Assembly (NCBI GenBank): GCA_016703645.1
Contig: JADJBR010000009.1
Location: 1,003,501 to 1,067,500, forward strand
Length of the DNA stretch: 64,000 nt
Origin: Zoogloea sp.
GTDB taxonomy: Bacteria; Pseudomonadota; Gammaproteobacteria; Burkholderiales; Rhodocyclaceae
Direction: 5' to 3'
In this document: positions 16,489 through 25,450 of the stretch, piece after piece
Position numbering within the stretch: position 1 is the stretch's first letter
Layout: each line of letters opens with the position of its first letter
The notes under the pieces: generated by a model
Database searches by the model: none
What the model saw: the letters and a program-made list of their open reading frames with translations, nothing else
Told to the model about the DNA's origin: nothing
Program-made: the position numbers and the translations under genes

Positions 16489-18390
16489 ATGAGCGACGAA
16501 CTGAATCCCGCCCCGCTGGCCGACCTGACCGAGGCGGCCCCGCCCGCCACGCGCAAGGCGCCTACCCGCAGCCCGCGCAAGAAGAAGAGCGCCACTCCCC
16601 CGGCCGAAGCCCCGGCGGCGGCGTCCGATGCTGACGCGACCGACGCCAAGCCCAAGCCCCGTCGTGCGCCGCGCAAGCCCCGGGCCAGTAAGGCCGAGGC
16701 CCCGTCCGGCGAGGTCACGGCCGATCTGTTCGCGCTGACTGAGGGCTCGCTTGAGGCTGCATCGGAGGTCGTGGCGGAGGTGGCACCGGAACGGGCGCTC
16801 CCCACCACCGAGCCTGCCGTGCAAACCTTCGCCGAGCCCGCCCCCGCACCCCAGCGGGAGTCCGAGCCGCTTGCCGCCCTTGTGGTCGCGGGGAAGGCGT
16901 CCGGCCTCGCCGACGTGGAGTCTGACGATGCCCCCTCCGAAGGTGAAGGCCCGGCCGGCCCCCGGCGCAAGCGCAAGCGCCGTCGCGGCAAGGGTGGCGC
17001 CGACCGGGAGGCTGCCCACGGCGAGCAGATCGAGATGCCAGGCCTGGCCGACGGCGTGGCCGGGCAGCCCGAAGCCGTACCCGTCGCCGAGGCAAGGGGC
17101 GATGTCGTCGCGCCGCTCGACACCGACGCGCAGGCCGCCGTCGATACGACGCCCGAAGAGCCTGCCGCCACGCCCGAACCCCTGCCGCCCCTGACCGTGG
17201 TCAGCCTGGGCCTGGAGCTGCCGCCGGTGCTGTCCGCCGCGGCCCTTGAAACCCTGCGCGGGGCGCGGGTGATCCTCGGCACTGCCGACGCCCTCGACCG
17301 CCTTGCCGGTCTTGGCCTGGAGGCCCCCCAGCAGCTTTGCGCCGCCGATTCCGCCCACATGGATGTGCGTGCCGCCGGCCACGCCGGCAGCGTGCTGGTG
17401 GTGGTGGGCGACGGCGCGGGCGATGGCCCGGCCCTCGAACTGCTGGCCGACCTGGGCCCCGCTTATGTGCGCGTGCTGCCCGGTGTGGGGCGGGTGCAGG
17501 CCGCCTGCGCTGCGCTCGGCCTGTCGGCCGAGGTGGTCACGGTGGTGGATCTGCGCCGCGCGCCCCTGGCGGCCCTGCGCGGCCGGCTGCGCGCCCATTG
17601 CCTGTTCGCCCTGCCCCTGGCCGATGCCGCGGCCCCGGCGGCGGTGGCCCGCCTGCTGCTGGACAGCGGCTTTGCCGGCGCCCGCGTGTGGGTCTGCGAG
17701 TTTGCCGGTGGCCGGCTGCAGGCCCGCGCCTGGTTGGCCAGCGAGCTGGTGGACCTGCGCGAGGCCTTCGACACCCATGCGGTGCTGATCCTGGCCACCG
17801 GCCCGTCCTCCGGGGTGTTTGCCGAGCTACCCGGCCTGTCCGACGCCGCCTTTGGTGATGAAGCCGGCACCGCGCTGCCCCTGGCCGCCCGGGTGCTGGC
17901 CATGGCCTGGCTGCAGCCCGCGGCCTGGGAAAGCGGCTGGGCCATCAGCGAGGGCGAAGCCAGCCTGGCGCTGGAATGGGCCCGCGCCGTCCCCACCGCC
18001 CGGGTGCGCGCTGTGGGCGTCGAACCGACCCTGCTGGGCGTGAGCATGGCCCGCGCCGGGGTGGGCGACAACCTCTCGGCCATCCCCGCTGCCTCGCCCC
18101 AGCGCTGTCGCGAGTGGCCGATGCCCGAGGCGGTGTTCATCCGCGGGGCGGCGGGGCTGCCCGAGTGGCTCGCCGCTGCCTGGGAGCGCCTCGCCCCCGG
18201 TGGCCGTCTGGTGGCCACCGCCGAGGACGACCAGGCCCGCGCCGACCTCCTCGCCTTTGCCGGCCAGGTGCCGGCCGCGGCGTGGCAGGAGCTCAGCCTG
18301 TCCCGGGGCGAGACGGTGGTCGGGCGCCTGCGCTTTGCGCCGAGTGCGCCGGTTCGTCTGGCCCTGTGGTGCAAGCCGGCGCTATCCTGA
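16489..18390 (+). CDS. Divergent CobL/CbiET-like protein with long basic N-terminal extension
   Basis: 633 residues. Residues 1 to about 235 are low-complexity, Ala/Pro/Glu-rich with Lys/Arg clusters (TRSPRKKKS, PRRKRKRRRGKGG) and appear disordered. From LTVVSLGLELPPVLSAAALE (about 236) the sequence follows a CbiE-type tetrapyrrole methylase, but GDP is altered to GDG (VVVGDGAGDGP) and the following Pro-Gly segment is LPGVGRVQAACAALGL. From about 480 it resembles CbiT (GWAISEGEASLALEWARAVP, AVGVEPTLLGVSMARAGVGDN, GAAGLPEWLAAAWERLAPGG). CobL/CbiET performs precorrin-6Y C5,15-methylation with decarboxylation. It is 24 bases before cobA, in a cobalamin operon. It could be an active but diverged CobL or a non-catalytic derivative. 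Confidence 0.65.
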   Translation: MSDELNPAPLADLTEAAPPATRKAPTRSPRKKKSATPPAEAPAAASDADATDAKPKPRRAPRKPRASKAEAPSGEVTADLFALTEGSLEAASEVVAEVAPERALPTTEPAVQTFAEPAPAPQRESEPLAALVVAGKASGLADVESDDAPSEGEGPAGPRRKRKRRRGKGGADREAAHGEQIEMPGLADGVAGQPEAVPVAEARGDVVAPLDTDAQAAVDTTPEEPAATPEPLPPLTVVSLGLELPPVLSAAALETLRGARVILGTADALDRLAGLGLEAPQQLCAADSAHMDVRAAGHAGSVLVVVGDGAGDGPALELLADLGPAYVRVLPGVGRVQAACAALGLSAEVVTVVDLRRAPLAALRGRLRAHCLFALPLADAAAPAAVARLLLDSGFAGARVWVCEFAGGRLQARAWLASELVDLREAFDTHAVLILATGPSSGVFAELPGLSDAAFGDEAGTALPLAARVLAMAWLQPAAWESGWAISEGEASLALEWARAVPTARVRAVGVEPTLLGVSMARAGVGDNLSAIPAASPQRCREWPMPEAVFIRGAAGLPEWLAAAWERLAPGGRLVATAEDDQARADLLAFAGQVPAAAWQELSLSRGETVVGRLRFAPSAPVRLALWCKPALS

Positions 18391-18414
18391 AACATTCCGT
18401 GCTGGAGCGCTGAC

Positions 18415-19200
18415 GTGCCCGATTCCTCCTTCCCCCGCGAACGTTCCCCGGCCAGGCCGGGCTGGGTCTACCTGGTGGGCGCCGGCCCCGGCGACCCGGA
18501 GCTGCTCACCCTGCGCGCTGCGCGCCTGCTGCTGGAGGCGGATGTGCTGGTTTACGACAACCTGGTCAGCAAGGAGATTCTGGCCTGTCTGCCCGAAGCC
18601 ACCGAACGTATCTACGTGGGCAAGAAGGCCTCCAACCACTCCCTGCCCCAGGAGGGCATCAACGCCCTGCTGGTGAGGCTGGCCGGTGAAGGCCGCAAGG
18701 TGGTGCGCCTCAAGGGCGGCGACCCCTTCATTTTCGGGCGGGGTGGTGAGGAGGTGGAAGAGCTGGTCAAGGCCGGGGTGCCCTTCGAGGTCATCCCCGG
18801 CATCACCGCCGCGGCGGGCATCGGCGCCTACGCCGGCATCCCCCTGACCCACCGGGATTTCGCCCAGTCATGCATCTTCGTCACCGGCCACCTCAAGGAT
18901 GGCAGCGTGGATCTCGACTGGAACATGCTGGCCCGCCCGCGCCAGACCCTGGTGTTCTACATGGGCATCACCCAGCTCGCGGAGATCTGCGCCCAGCTCA
19001 CCGCCCACGGTCTGGCCGCGTCCACACCGGCGGCGGTGGTGCGGCGGGGCACTACCTGCGAGCAGCGGGTGGTCACCTCCGATCTCGCCGGCCTGCCTGC
19101 CGCGGTCAAGGCCGCCGGCATCACCCCCCCGGCCCTGACCATCGTCGGTGACGTAGTCAGTCTGCAGTCCCGTCTTGCCTGGTTCCACCCCGATGAATAG
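18415..19200 (+). CDS. cobA: Uroporphyrinogen-III C-methyltransferase
   Basis: SAM-dependent methylase making precorrin-2 from uroporphyrinogen III, the entry to cobalamin and sirohaem. 261 residues from a GTG start at 18415. Motifs: [64 protein letters not shown], and the C-terminal ALTIVGDVV. There is no CysG-type dehydrogenase/ferrochelatase fusion, so this is the stand-alone SUMT form. It overlaps the next gene by 8 bases (ATG of cobB at 19193), so the two are translationally coupled. Confidence 0.93.
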   Translation: MPDSSFPRERSPARPGWVYLVGAGPGDPELLTLRAARLLLEADVLVYDNLVSKEILACLPEATERIYVGKKASNHSLPQEGINALLVRLAGEGRKVVRLKGGDPFIFGRGGEEVEELVKAGVPFEVIPGITAAAGIGAYAGIPLTHRDFAQSCIFVTGHLKDGSVDLDWNMLARPRQTLVFYMGITQLAEICAQLTAHGLAASTPAAVVRRGTTCEQRVVTSDLAGLPAAVKAAGITPPALTIVGDVVSLQSRLAWFHPDE

Positions 19201-20497
19201 CCCCCTGCGCGACCCCGCCCTGTGCCCCGCCCTGTTTGTCGCCGCACCGGCTTCCGGCCAGGGCAAGACCACCGTGACGGCGGCCCTGGCCCGTCTGCAC
19301 ACCCGCCAGGGGCGCCGTGTGACCGTCTTCAAGTGCGGGCCGGACTTCCTCGACCCGCAGATCCACGCGGTGGCCAGCGGGGCGTCGGTCTACAACCTGG
19401 ACTTGGGCATGTGCGGCTCCGCCGACGCCGCCTGGCGCCTGCATGCGGCGGCGCTCAAGTCCGACCTGATCCTCATCGAGGGGGTGATGGGCCTGTTTGA
19501 CGGCAGCCCCTCCGGGGCCGACATCGCCCGCCTCTTCGACGTGCCCGTGATGGCCGTGATCGACGCCCGGGCCATGGCCCAGACCTTTGGCGCGCTGGTG
19601 CATGGCCTTGCCACCTGGCAGCCGGATCTGCCCTTCTCGGGTGTGCTCGCCAACCACGTGGGCAGCGAAGGCCATGCCCGCCTGCTGCAGGACAGCCTGC
19701 GCCCCGGCATCGCCTGGTATGGCGCCCTGCCGCGGGATGCCGACGCGGCGCTGCCCGAGCGCCATCTGGGCCTGCTGCAGGCCGCCGAGATTGCCGACCT
19801 GGACGCCCGCCTGGATCGCCTCGCCGACCACCTGGCGCGCACCGGCGCTGCCGACCGTCCGGTGGCGGTGGCCTTTCCCGACGCGCCGGCGCCCCATGTG
19901 CTGCCGCTGCTGCAGGGGCGGCGCATCGCCATCGCCCGGGACGCGGCTTTCGGCTTCATCTATCCCGCCAACCTGGACACGCTGCAGTCCTTGGGCGCCG
20001 AGCTGGTCTTCTTCTCGCCCCTGGCCGGCGAGGCGCTGCCCGACTGCGATGCCCTGTGGCTGCCCGGTGGCTACCCGGAGCTTCACGCGGCTGCGCTGGC
20101 CGCCAATGCCGGCTGGCAGGCCGGGCTGAAGGCCCACCAGGCCGCCGGCAAGCCCCTGCTGGCCGAGTGCGGTGGCATGATGAGCCTGTTCGAAACCCTC
20201 ACCGACCGGGAAGGCGCGACCCATCCGGGGGCGGCACTGCTGCCGGGTCACACCCGCATGCAGGCCCGTCTGGCGGCCCTGGGCACCCAGGTGGCCGAGC
20301 TGCCGGAAGGGCGCCTCACCGGCCACACCTTCCACTATTCGAAGAGCGAGACGCCCCTGGCGCCCCTGGCCCGCGCCACCACGCCGGCCGGTCGCGAGGG
20401 CGAGGCCATCTATCGCCTCGGCCGCCTCACCGCTTCCTACGTGCACTTCTACTTCCCGTCCAATCCGGCGGCGGTGGCGGCCCTGTTCGGCGCCTGA
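19193..20497 (+). CDS. cobB: Cobyrinate a,c-diamide synthase
   Basis: ATP-dependent amidotransferase that amidates the a and c side chains of (hydrogeno)cobyrinate using glutamine; 434 residues. The N-terminal dethiobiotin-synthetase-like domain has Walker [11 protein letters not shown] (about 21-30) and [11 protein letters not shown]. The C-terminal class I glutaminase-like domain has [10 protein letters not shown], the nucleophile in LAECGGMM, and the terminal His in [11 protein letters not shown]. Often called cbiA in anaerobic pathways. With cobA and the CobL-like gene it forms a compact cobalamin operon; other cob genes must lie elsewhere. The ATG at 19193 is favoured over upstream non-ATG options because of the overlap with cobA. 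Confidence 0.92.
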   Translation: MNSPLRDPALCPALFVAAPASGQGKTTVTAALARLHTRQGRRVTVFKCGPDFLDPQIHAVASGASVYNLDLGMCGSADAAWRLHAAALKSDLILIEGVMGLFDGSPSGADIARLFDVPVMAVIDARAMAQTFGALVHGLATWQPDLPFSGVLANHVGSEGHARLLQDSLRPGIAWYGALPRDADAALPERHLGLLQAAEIADLDARLDRLADHLARTGAADRPVAVAFPDAPAPHVLPLLQGRRIAIARDAAFGFIYPANLDTLQSLGAELVFFSPLAGEALPDCDALWLPGGYPELHAAALAANAGWQAGLKAHQAAGKPLLAECGGMMSLFETLTDREGATHPGAALLPGHTRMQARLAALGTQVAELPEGRLTGHTFHYSKSETPLAPLARATTPAGREGEAIYRLGRLTASYVHFYFPSNPAAVAALFGA

Positions 20498-20619
20498 GAG
20501 GGCGTGAAGAAATCGTAGCGAGCGGTGAGTTCGCCTCGAGAAGCGCAGCCGTACAAGGGTACGGTGAGCATCGCAGGGGCGAAATCGGGTCGCGCAGCAG
20601 ATTTATTCACACCCTCTGA
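20495..20619 (+). repeat. Palindromic intergenic repeat, copy 1
   Basis: About 125 bases that fold into one long imperfect hairpin: ends TGAGAGGGCGTGAAGAAATC and GATTTATTCACACCCTCTGA pair, as do inner arms up to the GTACaaggGTAC centre. The left end includes the TGA stop of cobB. A 39-base core at 20538-20576 recurs with 35 identities, reverse-oriented, at 49391-49429. The right 45 bases recur with 44 identities at 45450-45494. It may act as a terminator or transcript-stabilising element at gene ends. Confidence 0.75.
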
Positions 20620-20648
20620 GCGCTTGTGTTCCGGGGCGTGAGGGGCCC

Positions 20649-21863
20649 TCAGCCCTTCACGCAGACCACCTGGCGCAGGGTGTGGACGATCTCCACCAGT
20701 TCGGACTGGGCGGCCATCACCGCGTCGATGTCCTTGTAGGCCATCGGGATCTCGTCGATCACTTCGGCGTCCTTGCGGCACTCGACGCCGGCGGTGGCGC
20801 GCACCTGGTCGGCCAGGCTGAACTGCTTCTTCGCCTGGGTGCGGCTCATGCGCCGGCCCGCGCCGTGGCTGCATGAGCAGAAGGAGTCCTCATGGCCGAG
20901 CCCGCGGACGATGAAGCTCTTTGCGCCCATGGAGCCGGGGATGATGCCCAGCTGGCCCCGCCGGGCCGACACCGCACCCTTGCGCGTCACCAGCACTTCG
21001 CGGCCGAAGTGGGTCTCCCGCTGCACATAGTTGTGGTGGCAGTTCACCGCCTCCAGGTCGGCCCTGAAGGGCTTGGGGATCTCCCGGCGGGCGGCGGCCA
21101 CCACCGCCTCCATCATCAGCGCCCGGTTGCGTCGGGCGTAGTCCTGGGCCCAGCCGACCGCTTCCACGTAGTCGTCGAAATGGCGGCTGCCCTCGGTGAA
21201 GTAGGCCAGGTCGCGGTCGGGCAGATTGGCCAGGTGCTGGCGCATGTCGGCCTGGGCCAGTTCGATGAACAGGCTGCCGATGGCGTTGCCCACCCCGCGG
21301 GAGCCCGAGTGGAGCATGAACCACACCCCGTCGGCCTCGTCCACGCACACCTCGATGAAGTGGTTGCCGGTGCCCAGGGTGCCCAGATGCAGGCGGTTGT
21401 TGCTGCGCGCCAGCTTCGGGTGCTTGTCGGTGATGCGCCGGAAGCCGGGCGCCAGGGCCTGCCACATGGCATCCACGGCCGCCGGGGCCTCGCTCCAGGC
21501 ACCGCTGTCGCGCTTGCCGAAGGTCTTGCCGTGGGGCACGGCGGCCTCGATGGCGCTGCGCAGGCGGTGCAGGGAGTCCGGCAGGTCGGCGGCCACCAGG
21601 GAGGTGCGTGCGGCGATCATGCCGCAGCCGATATCCACCCCCACCGCCGCCGGGATGATGGCGCCGATGGTGGGGATGACGCTGCCGATGGTCGAGCCCT
21701 TGCCCAGGTGCACGTCCGGCATCACCGCCAGATGTTTGTAGATGAAGGGCAGGCGGGCGGTGTTCATGAGTTGCTGGCGGGCGGAATCCTCCACCGGCAC
21801 GCCACGGGTCCACAGCTTGATCGGCGCGCCGCCGGGAACGGGAAGGGTGTCGTGGTGGGGCAT
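20649..21863 (-). CDS. rtcB: RtcB-type 3'-phosphate RNA ligase
   Basis: GTP- and Mn-dependent ligase joining 2',3'-cyclic or 3'-phosphate RNA ends to 5'-OH ends, in RNA repair; 404 residues, the size of E. coli RtcB. Conserved metal and guanylation residues are visible in GVDIGCGMIA, LGTLGTGNHFIEV, MLHSGSRGVGN, NCHHNYVQRETHF and SCSHGAGRRMSR (His that becomes guanylylated). Start ATG at 21863 (MPHHDTL). No rtcA or RtcR-like activator is adjacent. Divergent from the GGDEF gene across a 139-base gap. Confidence 0.93.
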   Translation of the reverse strand: MPHHDTLPVPGGAPIKLWTRGVPVEDSARQQLMNTARLPFIYKHLAVMPDVHLGKGSTIGSVIPTIGAIIPAAVGVDIGCGMIAARTSLVAADLPDSLHRLRSAIEAAVPHGKTFGKRDSGAWSEAPAAVDAMWQALAPGFRRITDKHPKLARSNNRLHLGTLGTGNHFIEVCVDEADGVWFMLHSGSRGVGNAIGSLFIELAQADMRQHLANLPDRDLAYFTEGSRHFDDYVEAVGWAQDYARRNRALMMEAVVAAARREIPKPFRADLEAVNCHHNYVQRETHFGREVLVTRKGAVSARRGQLGIIPGSMGAKSFIVRGLGHEDSFCSCSHGAGRRMSRTQAKKQFSLADQVRATAGVECRKDAEVIDEIPMAYKDIDAVMAAQSELVEIVHTLRQVVCVKG

Positions 21864-22002
21864 GGCATGTCTCGCGGGGCAATTGCCGCAGTTTCGCCGG
21901 AAACGCCCCTGCAGGGTTGACCCCTTGGGGCGAGGGGGTATTGGCGCTACCATCCGGCCTGGCCTGCCGCCCGGTACAGGTCCGAGCCGCTCCGACAGGC
22001 CC

Positions 22003-23649
22003 ATGAACCTGAAACCCTTCGGCAACAGCCTCCTCGTCCGTCTTGTCCTTTTCGGCCTGCTGCTGGTCATTCTCGGCGGTGGCACACGCTATTACTTCCA
22101 GGCGCGCTTCCTGCGCGAGGATCTGACCGAGCTGGTGTCGTCCCAGCAGACCGCCATGGCGGAGGCGGTGGCCCAGGACATCGATGCCCGGATCCAGGAC
22201 CGTCTGCGGCTCCTTGAGCGCCTTGCCCGGACCCTGCCCCCGGCCCTGCTGGATCAGCCCGACGCCCTGCAGGCCTGGCTGGGCGAGCGCTACCAGCTGA
22301 ATCCGGTGTTCTCCCTCGGCGTGCTGGTGGTGGACACCCACGGGCGTGTCCTGGCGGACTATCCCAAGGTGGCGGGCCGCGCCGGCTCATCCATCGCCAA
22401 CAGCCCCGATTTCATGCGCGTCGCCCAGGGTGAAGGCGGGTTGGGCAGACCCCGGCTGGGGGCGTTCACGCGGCAGTCGATCCTGCCCATGGGCATGCCG
22501 CTGAAGACTCCCGATGGCCGTGTGCGCGCGGTGCTGCTTGGCATCACAGCCCTGGGCGCGCCGGGTTTCCTTGACCGCATCACCCACGGCCGCATCGGCG
22601 AGACCGGCGGCTTTCTGCTGATCTCGCCGGCCGACAAGCTTTTCATTGCGGCGAGCGATCCGGACCTGGTGCTCAAGCCCACCCCCGCCCCGGGCATCAA
22701 TCTGCTCCATGACCGGGCCATGGCGGGTTTCCGGGGCAGTGGCATCACCCGCAACGCGAAGGGTGTGGAGGAGCTGTCGAGCATTGTCAGCGTGCCCGGC
22801 ACCGAGTGGTTCGTGGTGGCGCGTATGCCCACCGCCGAGGCCTTTTCCCCCGCCCGGCGTGCCCAGGACGTGGTGATCCGCCACAGCTTCACGGCCATGC
22901 TGCTGGTGTTCCTGGTGGTCGGCTTCATGGCCCGCATGATGCTCGGGCCTCTCAAGCATGCGGCCACCCTGGCCGACCGGATGACCCACGGCGAGATTCC
23001 CCTGCGCCCCCTGCCGGTGGTCCGCGACGACGAGGTGGGGCGCCTGACCACCGCCTTCAACCAGCTGCTCGACAAGCTCACCCGCAGCAAGGTGAAGCTC
23101 GAGCGCATGGCCCACCATGACGAACTCACCGGCCTGCCCAACCGCGCCTTGCTGGCCGACCGGATGCGCCAGGGGCTGGCCCGGGCGCACCGCAGCGGCC
23201 TGCGCATCGCTGTCTTGTACCTGGACCTGGACGGCTTCAAGCCCATCAACGACAGCCTCGGGCATGGCGCGGGTGACCAGGCCCTGGTGGAAGTGGCCCG
23301 CCGCCTGTCCGGCGTGCTGCGCCAGAGCGACACCCTGGCCCGGGTAGGGGGTGATGAGTTCGTGCTGCTGGTCACCGACCTGACCCGGGACGAGGAGGGG
23401 AACATCGCGGCCCTGGCCAGTCGCTGCATCGACACCCTCACGCCACCGCTGGTGCTGCAGGGCGTCTCCTGCTCCCTGGGTGTGTCCATCGGCATTGCCC
23501 TGAACGAGGCGGACGACGAACCGGAAGCGGTGCTGCTGGCCGCTGACCGGGCCATGTATGAGGCCAAGGAGGCCGGGCGCGGGCGCTACGTCACCGCGCC
23601 CGGGCCACGCATGCCCCAGGCGCCCGTCCGGCCCTTCATACGGGCTTGA
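22003..23649 (+). CDS. Membrane diguanylate cyclase: dCache-like sensor, HAMP, GGDEF
   Basis: 548 residues. A transmembrane helix (about 8-28) precedes a periplasmic double-Cache-like sensor domain (about 30-300). A second transmembrane helix (TAMLLVFLVVGFMARMML) leads into a HAMP segment with DDEVGRLTTAFNQLLDKL. The C-terminal GGDEF domain (about 380-540) has the active loop RVGGDEFVLL, and an RQSD product-inhibition I-site lies exactly five residues before GGDEF. It should synthesise cyclic di-GMP in response to a small extracytoplasmic ligand. The ligand cannot be predicted. The 3' end overlaps the convergent DUF2269 gene by 14 bases. Confidence 0.92.
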   Translation: MNLKPFGNSLLVRLVLFGLLLVILGGGTRYYFQARFLREDLTELVSSQQTAMAEAVAQDIDARIQDRLRLLERLARTLPPALLDQPDALQAWLGERYQLNPVFSLGVLVVDTHGRVLADYPKVAGRAGSSIANSPDFMRVAQGEGGLGRPRLGAFTRQSILPMGMPLKTPDGRVRAVLLGITALGAPGFLDRITHGRIGETGGFLLISPADKLFIAASDPDLVLKPTPAPGINLLHDRAMAGFRGSGITRNAKGVEELSSIVSVPGTEWFVVARMPTAEAFSPARRAQDVVIRHSFTAMLLVFLVVGFMARMMLGPLKHAATLADRMTHGEIPLRPLPVVRDDEVGRLTTAFNQLLDKLTRSKVKLERMAHHDELTGLPNRALLADRMRQGLARAHRSGLRIAVLYLDLDGFKPINDSLGHGAGDQALVEVARRLSGVLRQSDTLARVGGDEFVLLVTDLTRDEEGNIAALASRCIDTLTPPLVLQGVSCSLGVSIGIALNEADDEPEAVLLAADRAMYEAKEAGRGRYVTAPGPRMPQAPVRPFIRA

Positions 23650-24100
23650 ACACCATCAGGAAGTACACCACCACCATCGCCGAGAAGGCCGGGTAGCCCA
23701 GCCGCTCCCAGCGGCGGGCGTAGATCCAGTACCGGGCCGGCAGCGGCCGCCCTTCGGCGTGGGCGGCCACCGCCATCTTCCCCATGCGGATCTGGTACCA
23801 GACCACCGGCAGCCAGCACAGCCCGGCCAGGGCATACAGCCCGAGGGAGGTGAGGATCCACAGGGAATCCAGGGGATAGCCGGCCTGATGGATCAGCCAG
23901 GCGCCGGAGAGGGGCTGGATGATCACCGCCGGGGTGGTGAACCACCAGTCGGCCTTCACCACCAGCCGCGAGACCACGGCGATCGCCTCCACCGAGCCCG
24001 AGCGGTTGGCGAAGAACAGGTAGAAGGCGGTGCCGAAGCCGGTGCCCACCATCAGCACCGACGACAGGATGTGCAGGGTCTTGATGCTCAGGTAGTCCAT
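23636..24100 (-). CDS. DUF2269 family integral membrane protein
   Basis: 154 residues with four predicted transmembrane helices (starting TLHILSSVLMVGTGFGTAFY, then FTTPAVIIQPLSGAWLI, LYALAGLCWLPVVWYQI and FSAMVVVYFLMVF). Conserved early His and the RYWIYARRWERLGYP segment match the DUF2269 family, whose function is not known. The ATG at 24100 overlaps the end of the upstream SDR gene by 13 bases, so the pair is an operon, and SDR-DoxX/DUF2269 pairs are common in proteobacteria. Confidence 0.82.
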   Translation of the reverse strand: MDYLSIKTLHILSSVLMVGTGFGTAFYLFFANRSGSVEAIAVVSRLVVKADWWFTTPAVIIQPLSGAWLIHQAGYPLDSLWILTSLGLYALAGLCWLPVVWYQIRMGKMAVAAHAEGRPLPARYWIYARRWERLGYPAFSAMVVVYFLMVFKPV

Positions 24101-25395
24101 GGTTGCGGCTCCGACATGAGGATGAGAAGGATGGCGAGGATGGGCAGGTTCTTGAGTACCGGGCCGAAGGGGTGGGACAGGAAGGCCGGCAGGGCGACGG
24201 CGATGATGGCCGTGTAGCCCAGCACCAGTGCGGCCTGCAGGCACCACAGGCGGCGGCTCGGGCGGAACAGGCAGGCCAGGCCCATGGCCAGGTCGAGGAC
24301 GACAGCGGCGTGCAAGGCGGCGACCGCGCCGGCGCCCTCCAGGCCCACCCCGGCGAGCAAGGCCAGGCTGGCGTCGCGGGGATGCACGGCGAGGCTCACC
24401 CAGGCGGTCGCCAGCCACACGAAGGCAAGGGTGTAGCGCAGCAGCGGTGTGCGCCAGGCCGCCAGGGCGCGCCCGCGCAGGGTCTCGGCATGGGCAGGGG
24501 GGATGAAACCCGCGATGCCCCGGGGCGGCCGCCCGAGCAGGCGGGTCAGGGCGGTCGGGTCGCCGGTGTTGCCGGCCTGCAGCATGCGCCAGGTGTCCGG
24601 GTTAAGCGGCACGCCGGGTATGGCGCCACCCAGGCGGGCGGCCAGGGCCATCACCGGCGCGGGCACGGGTAGCGGGCGGGTGGGGGCCAGGCCCATGCCG
24701 TGCCGGTAGTGCGCAAGCATGCGGCCGAAGCTGACCCGGGTTGCGCCGACCACATCAATCTGCTGGCCGGCGGGTCGGTGCGGGTCCATGGCCCGGAGCA
24801 CGGCCTCGGCCACATCGTCCACCTGCACGGGCTGGAAGCGGGCCGATCCGAGGGCCGGCACGGGCAGCAGGGGCAGGCTGGCGAGCTGGCGCAGCAGGGT
24901 GGCGGAGGCGCCGTCGCTGCCATGGACCAGGGACGGGCGCAGGATCTGCCAGGCGATGGGCAGGCGCATCAGGGCCTGGTCGGCGGCGTGCTTGCTGCGG
25001 AAGTAGGCGGAGGTCCCGGTGTCGGCGCCCAGGGCCGAGATCTGGATGATCCGCGCCACACCGGCCTCGACGCAGGCCGCGAACAGGGCCGCAGGGCCAC
25101 GATGGTGGAGGGCGTCGAAGGGGCTGTCGCGGGTTTCGGCGATGATGCCGACGGCGTTCACCACCACCTGGATGCCGTCCAGGCGCCCGCGCCAGTGATC
25201 CACGGTGGTGTCGGTGCGGAAGTCGATGGCCATGTCGTCCGGGCGGCGGGCCTGGCGCACGCCCCGGATCACCTGGTGTCCGGCCCGGCTCAGACGGGTG
25301 CAGATGGCCCGGCCAAGAAATCCCGAGGCGCCGCAGACCAGGACCTTCAGCGGCGTCACCGGGCGGGAGGGCGGAGGGCGTTGTGCTTCGCGCAT
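24088..25395 (-). CDS. SDR-type NAD(P)-binding protein fused to a DoxX-like membrane domain
   Basis: 435 residues. The N-terminal half is an extended/atypical SDR with the nucleotide-binding glycine motif LVCGASGFLGRAIC, then VVNAVGII and the active-site-like YFRSKHAAD (Tyr-x3-Lys spacing changed: YFRSK). The C-terminal about 130 residues contain four hydrophobic helices resembling DoxX/DUF4166-type membrane domains (FVWLATAWVSLA, ALHAAVVLDLAMGLACLF). Substrate unknown. The ATG at 25395 has AAAGGA about 7 bases upstream, and an in-frame TTG lies at 25401. A palindrome at 25417-25435 sits just upstream and matches one before the GbsR-like regulator. Confidence 0.82.
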   Translation of the reverse strand: MREAQRPPPSRPVTPLKVLVCGASGFLGRAICTRLSRAGHQVIRGVRQARRPDDMAIDFRTDTTVDHWRGRLDGIQVVVNAVGIIAETRDSPFDALHHRGPAALFAACVEAGVARIIQISALGADTGTSAYFRSKHAADQALMRLPIAWQILRPSLVHGSDGASATLLRQLASLPLLPVPALGSARFQPVQVDDVAEAVLRAMDPHRPAGQQIDVVGATRVSFGRMLAHYRHGMGLAPTRPLPVPAPVMALAARLGGAIPGVPLNPDTWRMLQAGNTGDPTALTRLLGRPPRGIAGFIPPAHAETLRGRALAAWRTPLLRYTLAFVWLATAWVSLAVHPRDASLALLAGVGLEGAGAVAALHAAVVLDLAMGLACLFRPSRRLWCLQAALVLGYTAIIAVALPAFLSHPFGPVLKNLPILAILLILMSEPQPWTT

Positions 25396-25416
25396 TTTCA
25401 ATCCTTTGCGACAGAC

Positions 25417-25435
25417 TTTTCTGTAAAAACAGAAA
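25417..25435. promoter_or_regulatory. Putative operator before the SDR-DUF2269 operon
   Basis: TTTTCTGTAAAAACAGAAA (25417-25435) is a near-perfect palindrome (TTTCTGT-AAAA-ACAGAAA), 22 bases upstream of the SDR start. The same half-site with the same 4-base spacing, TTTCTGT-CAAT-ACAGACA, lies before the GbsR/MarR gene (27355-27372). I infer a common binding site for that regulator. Confidence 0.6.
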
Positions 25436-25450
25436 TAAAAGGGCTAAAAA

